DNA of 11,240 nucleotides from Candidatus Sphingobacterium stercoripullorum (GTDB lineage: Bacteria > Bacteroidota > Bacteroidia > Sphingobacteriales > Sphingobacteriaceae), in contig DXEZ01000019.1 in the NCBI GenBank assembly GCA_019114715.1, positions 1-11,240 on the forward strand, read 5' to 3'. The notes under the pieces were generated by a model. That model did no database searches. It saw only the letters and a list, made by a program, of their open reading frames with translations, and was not told the DNA's origin. A program made the position numbers and the translations under genes. This document shows positions 5,807 to 11,240 of the stretch, one piece after another (position 1 is the stretch's first letter; each line of letters begins with the position of its first letter).

Positions 5807-7131
5807 TTATAATATTACTATTATCTCTATATTTCTTTTTTAAAAGAAAGAATTTAGTTTATGCTCTCTCTGGTTACATATTTATGGTATCAGAGGCATT
5901 TCGACTTTTGCCCCAATCTTTTCTAAACTTTGGAATAAAATGGAATGACGCTTGCCTCATATACTTATTCCTAACATCATTTTATCTATACAGTAGAAAA
6001 CAAAACTACTTTAGTATAAAAAATGATGAAGTTGCAAAGGCGATTTCATACATCTTGCTCTACTTTACTATACTATTATTTGCTACTTGGATATTTATTG
6101 ATCAAGATTGCTTTTCAGCAATAAAAGTTTATAGATTATATCTATTATACGCCATCTATTTTCAATTTAGATTACTGGGCTTCAAATCGAAATTAAAAAT
6201 ATTCAAGTTCATCTTTGTGCTAATAGCAATAACAGCTGGATTATTCATTCAACAAGTTGCTACAGGTATTCCTATTCTTGTTGGAGGTGCAGATGAGGTG
6301 GCAACACATGGAGAACTTACCCGTTATAGGAACACTTCTTTATTTGTAGAAATCGGTTTATTTGCGATTCTATTTACGACATGCATAAAACGTTACTCTA
6401 CCCTATTTACATGTATCTTAGCTAGTGCTCTTATTTTACCTATGAGTAGAACTATTACCTTTGTATTTGCAGGAATTACAGCCGTTTATTACTTTTTTTT
6501 CTACAGAAACAAAAAACGTCTATTGAAATATTTTATTCCACTATTTATTGGATTAGCTGCTGTTTGGCCATATTTTGCTCAACGTTTAGCCAAAGAAAAC
6601 ACACTCGAAGATATACAATTAACAACCTCGCTAAAAAGCTCGGAAGATTTTGAAGGTGGTGGTAATTTTGTTTTTAGAATGGCAATCTTTCTTGAAAGAT
6701 CCGAATATTTATTGAAAAAAAATCTATTCCTATTTGGGGTTGGTCTTGTCCATGAAGATTCAAAATACACTCAAAAGACTTTCAATTTCCGTTATGGTGC
6801 TAATCGTACTGTAAATGGAGAACGCTATAAACAACAAGTTGCCACCAATGACACATCATGGACAACTATTTTTATCATATCAGGTCTAATAGGAATCTTA
6901 CTACATTTCTATTTAATCTACGCCATGATAAAAAGATTTATAATATTAAAAAGGTACCATGAAGTTTTTGTGGTTCCATTACTAAGTCTTATTCTGTGTG
7001 TATGTACTTCCATTACAGACTACAGGTTAGCACTTTTCTATTATTACACACTATTCTTCCTATTTGCTTCGACAAGTATTAAATCTATAAAAAATGCAAC
7101 ATTATATAATTCTATTACGAGCCATAATTAG
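5803..7131 (+). CDS. wzy: Wzy-like O-antigen/capsule polymerase
   Basis: This is a 442-residue integral membrane protein with about 10-12 predicted segments. A long extracytoplasmic loop follows about residue 255. It contains the motifs usual for Wzy/O-antigen-ligase-like proteins: an Arg-rich LPMSRTITFVFAGI near 210-223, LFLFGVGLVHEDS near 307-319, and NDTSWTTIFIISGLIGIL near 347-364. It probably joins repeat units by transfer of the growing chain in the periplasm. Wzy and WaaL look alike at this level, but the position next to Wzx inside a polysaccharide cluster favours the polymerase. The start overlaps the flippase stop (ATGA). The 3' end overlaps the acyltransferase start by 38 bases. 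Sequence conservation in this family is very low, so the symbol rests on topology and context. Confidence 0.8.
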   Translation: MIIILLLSLYFFFKRKNLVYALSGYIFMVSEAFRLLPQSFLNFGIKWNDACLIYLFLTSFYLYSRKQNYFSIKNDEVAKAISYILLYFTILLFATWIFIDQDCFSAIKVYRLYLLYAIYFQFRLLGFKSKLKIFKFIFVLIAITAGLFIQQVATGIPILVGGADEVATHGELTRYRNTSLFVEIGLFAILFTTCIKRYSTLFTCILASALILPMSRTITFVFAGITAVYYFFFYRNKKRLLKYFIPLFIGLAAVWPYFAQRLAKENTLEDIQLTTSLKSSEDFEGGGNFVFRMAIFLERSEYLLKKNLFLFGVGLVHEDSKYTQKTFNFRYGANRTVNGERYKQQVATNDTSWTTIFIISGLIGILLHFYLIYAMIKRFIILKRYHEVFVVPLLSLILCVCTSITDYRLALFYYYTLFFLFASTSIKSIKNATLYNSITSHN

Positions 7132-7783
7132 TTCGCTCTATTTCAATTTTAAATATTTGCCATTTAATCAAGCCCTAAAGCTACCAATACTACTTTATAA
7201 ACCATATTTCAAAGAGCTAAAGGGGAAAGTTGTGATAGATTCATCAAATATTTATTTTGGCATGATCCGTATGGGCTTTTGGAGTACATTACAATATCCC
7301 AATAGTGGCATTGCATGGGAAAACCAAGGTGGAACTGTAGTTTTCAAAGGTAATTGTATGATAGGAAACGCCGCTTCCATATCAATCGGGAGAAAAGCAT
7401 ATATTGAGTTCGGTGAAAACTTCAAAAATAACGCAGCAATGAAATTAATCTCAGTGCGTTCTGTCATTTTTGGAAAATATACAAGGATAGGATGGGATGT
7501 TTTAGTAATGGATACTGGTTTTCATCCATTGGTCATAATGAGAACAGGAAAGCAAACTAAAGCTAGCTCACCTATTAAAATCGGTGACTACAATTGGTTT
7601 GGTTCTAAATGTTGTATTATGCATGGAGTAGAAACCCCTAAAAGATGTATTTTTGGATTAGGCTCTGTATTAACAAAAAAAATTGAATGCGAGCCATACA
7701 GTCTTTTAGTTGGTACTCCACCTAAAGTTGTCAAAACTGGAATATACAGAGATTACGATAATGATACAGAAATTATAGAATAG
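7094..7783 (+). CDS. Left-handed beta-helix (hexapeptide) acyltransferase
   Basis: This 229-residue soluble protein starts with an N-terminal segment (about 1-45, LYFNFKYLPFNQALKLPILL) typical of capsule-locus acyltransferases of this group. Imperfect hexapeptide turns follow: KGNCMIGNAASISIGRKAYI near 90-110, VIFGKYTRIGWDVLVMD near 124-140, and PIKIGDYNWFGSKCCIMHGV near 155-175. The C-terminal VLTKKIECEPYSLLVGTPPK is the usual end of the LbetaH fold. H144 in DTGFHP is a candidate catalytic histidine. It probably transfers an acetyl or other acyl group from CoA to a sugar hydroxyl of the repeat unit. It starts 38 bases inside the polymerase gene; later ATGs would remove the conserved N-terminus. 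The next gene starts 1 bp after its TAG. Acceptor and acyl donor are not deducible. Confidence 0.88.
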   Translation: MQHYIILLRAIISSLYFNFKYLPFNQALKLPILLYKPYFKELKGKVVIDSSNIYFGMIRMGFWSTLQYPNSGIAWENQGGTVVFKGNCMIGNAASISIGRKAYIEFGENFKNNAAMKLISVRSVIFGKYTRIGWDVLVMDTGFHPLVIMRTGKQTKASSPIKIGDYNWFGSKCCIMHGVETPKRCIFGLGSVLTKKIECEPYSLLVGTPPKVVKTGIYRDYDNDTEIIE

Positions 7784-7784
7784 C

Positions 7785-8693
7785 ATGGAAAATAAAATTG
7801 CTGTTATTATTCCTGCATATAAAGATACTTATCTTCTGAACACATTGATTTCTATAAATAACCAAACAGATAAAAAGTTTAATCTATATATATGCAACGA
7901 TAGTAGCCCTTACAATATTGAAAAAGTATTAGCTGATTTTAAAAAAATCAATAAGATTCATTTTGAATATATTAAATTCGAAAACAATCTAGGAGGTTCT
8001 GATCTTATCCAACATTGGAATAGATGTATCAATCAGATAAAAAATGAAGAATGGATATGGCTATTTTCTGACGATGACTTAATGGAAGATAACTGTATTA
8101 GGGATCTAAACCATCAAATCAATTTAGGGATTAAAGAAGATGTTATCCACTTTAATATTAACATCATTGATAACCAAGATAAGCTAATCCGAAAAACGAA
8201 TGCTTATCCAGACCACTTATCTTCAGCTGATTTCTTTAAAAAGCTTTATTCTTGGAAAATAGAAGCAAGAATGCCTGAGTTCGTTTTGCGTAGATCGACC
8301 TTTGAAGAAAAAAAAGGTTTTGTAAATTTTGATTTAGCATGGAGAAGTGATAATGCTACTATAATCAAATTGGCACATCCCAATGGTATTAAAAGCATAG
8401 ATACAAGCCGTATTAATTGGAGATATAGTAATGAAAACATTTCGGGAATAAATAATCTAAGTATGATACGTCGCAAACAAGATTCTACAATCAAATTCTT
8501 TAATTGGATGGACTCTTTCCTAAAAGCAACAAAACAAAAATATCCATTTGGACGTATTTATAGAAATATTATATTTTCTAAATTTCTTTATATTAGACAA
8601 CTTAACAATCCAGAATATGTATTTCAACGTCTAAATCAAGTAAACACTCCATTAGATAAATTTATAATCAAAATATATCTTAAAACATTATGA
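7785..8693 (+). CDS. Family 2 (GT-A) glycosyltransferase
   Basis: A 302-residue protein with the GT2 N-terminal pattern: KIAVIIPAYKD at residues 4-14, NDSS at 38-41 (nucleotide-binding acidic residue), NLGG at 68-71, and the metal-binding SDDD at 95-98 after WIWLF. The region around 160-180 (EARMPEFVLRRSTFEEKKGF) and W186-R-S-D are where the acceptor and catalytic base usually lie. It would add one sugar to the lipid-linked repeat unit at the cytoplasmic face of the inner membrane. No C-terminal membrane helix is evident. It lies 1 bp after the acyltransferase stop and 1 bp before the next start, so all three are one transcript. Sugar specificity is unknown. Confidence 0.9.
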   Translation: MENKIAVIIPAYKDTYLLNTLISINNQTDKKFNLYICNDSSPYNIEKVLADFKKINKIHFEYIKFENNLGGSDLIQHWNRCINQIKNEEWIWLFSDDDLMEDNCIRDLNHQINLGIKEDVIHFNINIIDNQDKLIRKTNAYPDHLSSADFFKKLYSWKIEARMPEFVLRRSTFEEKKGFVNFDLAWRSDNATIIKLAHPNGIKSIDTSRINWRYSNENISGINNLSMIRRKQDSTIKFFNWMDSFLKATKQKYPFGRIYRNIIFSKFLYIRQLNNPEYVFQRLNQVNTPLDKFIIKIYLKTL

Positions 8694-8694
8694 T

Positions 8695-9795
8695 ATGGAT
8701 GAAATACTAATAAAAGCATGTGGTGTTACATATAGAAAAGGACAATATATAACTGGTGTTGGCCGTTCTACGCTTGAGCTAATGAAAGCTTTAAGTAAAA
8801 TAAACAATTTGCCCTTCAGATTGTATTATTATACTACAGGCCTAAGAGCTAATAACATGGATCGTACAGACATTGATTTTCAATATTTTAAAATTCCATT
8901 TCCCGATAAAATAATTCACATTACAGAATTAGATGTGCTCTATAGAAAATATATATTAAGACCTAATTTAGTCCATATTCCTCACAATTACGATGACTCA
9001 TATAAAGAAGAAAATTTGCTACTTACAATACATGATGTTTGGGGATATAAAAATATTACAAACAAAAAAGAAAAAAAGAAATGGGAGCGAGCCGTTTATA
9101 ATGCTTCATGTATTGTAACATGCTCCCAATATTCTAAGTCTATGATTGAGGAAACTTTCAACCTCCCATGCTCAAAAGTTGTTTCTATTCCATGGGGAAT
9201 ATCCAGTGATTTTAATAAAGTTTCTCCAGCTATACTATCTGAATGTAAAACTCGCTTAAACTTACCATCAAGATACTTTCTATCAGTGTCTTGTAGTCAC
9301 CCTAGAAAAAATATAGAAACATTAATAAAAGCATTTATTCAATTTAACTCAAAGAAAAGAGAGCATAAACTTGTATTAGTGTGGAGTAACCCACCTAAAA
9401 GCATTTTAAATCTATGTCAAAAGAATATTGAAAATAGTGATATTATTTTTTTGAAATATATTTCAGATAAAGATTTAGTATCTGTATATAATGGAGCCAC
9501 AGCAACATTCTTCCCTACAAGATATGAAGGATTTGGTTTTCCTATTTTGGAATCATTCGCATGTAATACACCTGTAGTAACTTGTAGAAATACCTCACTA
9601 CCAGAAGTAGGTGGTAATATAGCGTTATATACTGATGAAGACGGAGTTGATGAAATGTCATACTATATGGAATTATTTGAAAACGAAAATTTTGATTTAC
9701 ATTTATTTAGAGAGCAAGCTAAAAATTATATAAAGAGATTTTCCTGGGAAAACACAGCATTACAATATGTTGAACTCTACAAGTCATTACTATGA
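8695..9795 (+). CDS. GT4-type (GT-B) glycosyltransferase
   Basis: This 366-residue protein has the GT4 signature: a glycine-rich N-terminal loop TGVGRS (20-25), the interdomain segment LLTIHDVWGY (109-118), CSQYSKSMI after it, a phosphate-binding pair SHPRKN with R204/K205, and the EX7E motif EGFGFPILE with E278 and E286. These residues hold the nucleotide-sugar diphosphate and sugar in retaining GT-B enzymes. FPTRYEGFGFPILESFACNT is followed by PVVTCRNTSLPEVGG as usual. The C-terminal helix (RFSWENTALQYVELYKSL) closes the fold. The ATG at 8695 is 1 bp after the previous TGA, and the last bases overlap the next ATG (ATGA 9792-9795). Mannosyltransferase-like members are common in this group, but specificity is not shown by sequence. 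Confidence 0.92.
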   Translation: MDEILIKACGVTYRKGQYITGVGRSTLELMKALSKINNLPFRLYYYTTGLRANNMDRTDIDFQYFKIPFPDKIIHITELDVLYRKYILRPNLVHIPHNYDDSYKEENLLLTIHDVWGYKNITNKKEKKKWERAVYNASCIVTCSQYSKSMIEETFNLPCSKVVSIPWGISSDFNKVSPAILSECKTRLNLPSRYFLSVSCSHPRKNIETLIKAFIQFNSKKREHKLVLVWSNPPKSILNLCQKNIENSDIIFLKYISDKDLVSVYNGATATFFPTRYEGFGFPILESFACNTPVVTCRNTSLPEVGGNIALYTDEDGVDEMSYYMELFENENFDLHLFREQAKNYIKRFSWENTALQYVELYKSLL

Positions 9796-10856
9796 TTAAA
9801 GCATATATCGATCCTTCAAGTCAAGTTTATTATGCTTCGTTTTATATACAAGGTCTATATGATTCTATTGGGAAGCCAAACATTTCATTTTCAGCAAAAT
9901 ATTTCAAAGACCTAAGGCGAAATGAAGGAAGAACTGCCTACGATGTTTATTTTGCTTTTGTATTAATAAACGATGGGGTAATAACAAAATATGTTATAGA
10001 TTTTGCAGACGATGCAAGCGACATCAATAGAAGTGCATATAAGTGGGCGGATATCTACGCCAAAGTAAATATAAACAAGTCTTTTACTCTTTTTTATGCA
10101 TATAATAAAATAGTAGATTATAATCGAATAATACAATTGCCTCCTTATTTTGGTATCAAAATATGGAATAGTTACCAAACTATATTTTATTGTATTACAA
10201 ATTATATTAAATCATTAAGTAATAGAAGTGTAGGGATTCATGTGCATATAAAAGATTATCTACTTCAATACGTACATAGGTCTAGACTATCATACTATGA
10301 AACACCTTCTCTTAAAAACAATGGTAATAATTATGTTTTCTTTGCATCGAACTTATGGAACATTGAGAATTGCAATGACACTACCAATTTAATCCGTGAA
10401 AGATTTATCATCGCATGTACCAAAAATAAAAAGATTGATTTTGAAGGTGGATTTATTATCCCTCCTAATCATCCTTTAAAAGAGAAATATCTAAAATATG
10501 CAATATCCAAACGTTATAATATACATGAATACTTAGACAAAATAAAAAAATCAAAAATTGTATTCAATACACCAGCTGTCCATTTTTGCCATGGATGGAA
10601 ACTAGGTGAATATTTTTGTCTCGGTAAAATTATATTATCTACTAATTTTCAAAATAATATTCCTAATGGAATTCAAGATAGAAAAAATATTCTATTTGTA
10701 GATCCTAAAAACATAGAAGAAATTATTAATACAATTACTAATGATATAAGTTTCCAAAATGAACTGCAACAAAATGCTCTAAGTTATTGGAAAAACTCAG
10801 CATGCCCACAAAAAGTAATAGAACATTTAATATCGTACAGTAATAGGAAGCTATAA
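9792..10856 (+). CDS. Divergent GT-B-like glycosyltransferase
   Basis: This 354-residue protein has no strong N-terminal signature. The C-terminal third looks like a GT-B nucleotide-sugar domain: SKIVFNTPAVHFCHGWKLGE at about 254-273, followed by YFCLGKIILSTNF with G272-E273 and G278. This is the place where GT-B enzymes have an acidic residue followed by a Gly-rich turn, and ILFVDPKNIEEIINTI resembles the usual C-terminal strand-helix. A DFEGGFIIPPNHPLKEKYLK block lies at about 217-236. No full EX7E motif is evident. The best inference is a sugar transferase of the repeat-unit pathway, based on fold hints and operon position. An exostosin-like or glycan phospho-transfer role is less likely. 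It overlaps the upstream gene by 4 bases, so it is translationally coupled. Codon use is as AT-rich as its neighbours. Confidence 0.65.
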   Translation: MIKAYIDPSSQVYYASFYIQGLYDSIGKPNISFSAKYFKDLRRNEGRTAYDVYFAFVLINDGVITKYVIDFADDASDINRSAYKWADIYAKVNINKSFTLFYAYNKIVDYNRIIQLPPYFGIKIWNSYQTIFYCITNYIKSLSNRSVGIHVHIKDYLLQYVHRSRLSYYETPSLKNNGNNYVFFASNLWNIENCNDTTNLIRERFIIACTKNKKIDFEGGFIIPPNHPLKEKYLKYAISKRYNIHEYLDKIKKSKIVFNTPAVHFCHGWKLGEYFCLGKIILSTNFQNNIPNGIQDRKNILFVDPKNIEEIINTITNDISFQNELQQNALSYWKNSACPQKVIEHLISYSNRKL

Positions 10857-10884
10857 AAGTTTAGCTATGGAGTAAGCACTCAAA

Positions 10885-10915
10885 TTAGGGCTTAAAACTA
10901 GTATATCTAACTTTG
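10885..10915 (+). promoter_or_regulatory. Candidate internal promoter before the last glycosyltransferase
   Basis: TAACTTTG (10908-10915) is a perfect TAnnTTTG -7 box. TTAG at 10885-10888 matches three of four bases of the -33 box, with a 19-bp spacer. It lies in the only sizeable gap of the operon (10857-10999, 143 bp), about 85 bp before ATG 11000. The gap holds no gene or strong hairpin that I can see. In AT-rich DNA such matches can arise by chance. Confidence 0.4.
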
Positions 10916-10999
10916 CTACAAAAAAACTAAGAATCAGAAATTAAATACAGGTTCGCATATTATACTAAAATTTAAATCTTGAGTAATAACATTATTTTC

Positions 11000-11240
11000 A
11001 TGAATGTAGTTCATATTTTTTGGGGGCTAGGTTTCGGTGGAATAGAAACTATGTTGGTAAATATAGCCAATGCACAAGTAAAGTCTGGCGCAAAAGTGTC
11101 AATTATAATCATCAACGACTTATGCGAGGAATCACTTTTACAATTGCTTTATCCTGAAGTTACATTACATCTATTAATGCGCAAACAAGAATCGAAGGGA
11201 GTTGGATTTATTTTTAAACTAAATCGATTACTATTTTTAC
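11000..11240 (+). CDS. GT4-type glycosyltransferase, N-terminal part (runs off right edge)
   Basis: ATG 11000 opens a frame with no stop to the window end (80 codons). It begins MNVVHIFWGLGFGGIETMLV and continues NIANAQVKSGAKVSIIII. The pattern of a hydrophobic strand, GFGGIETMLVN and a helix is the standard N-terminus of GT4 glycosyltransferases of capsule loci, in which the GGIE/GGxE loop contacts the donor or acceptor. The catalytic C-terminal domain is outside the window. It continues the polysaccharide cluster, after a 143-bp gap, in the same direction. Confidence 0.85.
   Translation, partial: MNVVHIFWGLGFGGIETMLVNIANAQVKSGAKVSIIIINDLCEESLLQLLYPEVTLHLLMRKQESKGVGFIFKLNRLLFL

Noticed and set aside
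1..11240. CRISPR arrays, tRNA or rRNA genes, insertion sequences
   Set aside because: I saw no regularly spaced repeats, no tRNA-like cloverleaf and no transposase sequence in the window.

Overview
The window looks like chromosomal DNA of a Bacteroidales gut commensal, most likely Bacteroides or a close relative. The reasons are a BT4734/VirE-N type gene, an AAA-ATPase/DUF1703 gene of the kind that is highly repeated in Bacteroides genomes, promoter candidates of the Bacteroides TTTG-N19-TAnnTTTG type rather than the E. coli type, and a long polysaccharide gene cluster. The genus is inferred from gene content. There is no rRNA or tRNA here to confirm it.

Left part (1-3081, near 50% GC in sampled lines). 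A leftward gene with a primase-related BT4734-like/VirE-N domain runs off the left edge. Divergent from it is a tiny helix-turn-helix-like gene whose frame breaks exactly at an A-AAA-AAG heptamer. The second half of the protein continues in the -1 frame, so this is either a programmed frameshift or a one-base deletion. Next comes a 101-bp segment carrying a good Bacteroides-type promoter, bracketed by a 20-bp inverted repeat (19/20 match). It points toward an intact 517-residue AAA-ATPase/PD-(D/E)XK (DUF1703) gene.

Middle part (3082-4366). This is a decayed zone. Two overlapping reading frames (ATG and TGA overlapping by 8 bases) look like a broken toxin-antitoxin-like pair: the C-terminal half of a Panacea/SocA-like protein, then a small partner protein split over three frames. 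A roughly 400-bp leader without a convincing gene follows. It holds two terminator-like hairpins and short repeats.

Right part (4367-11240, about 30% GC). This is a tightly packed rightward operon for a surface polysaccharide (capsule or O-antigen type): Wzx-like flippase, Wzy-like polymerase, a left-handed beta-helix acyltransferase, a family 2 glycosyltransferase, a GT4-type glycosyltransferase and a divergent GT-B-like glycosyltransferase. Five of these junctions overlap or lie 1 bp apart. After a 143-bp gap with a possible internal promoter, another GT4 gene begins and leaves the window. The glycosyltransferases would build a lipid-linked repeat unit, the acyltransferase would decorate it, Wzx would flip it and Wzy would polymerise it. 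No initiating sugar-phosphate transferase, chain-length regulator, UpxY/UpxZ regulator or nucleotide-sugar gene lies in the window, so the locus must extend rightward or depend on genes elsewhere.

No complete new system is evident. The observations most worth a second look are the repeat-bracketed promoter, the A-AAA-AAG frameshift gene and the broken toxin-antitoxin-like module.
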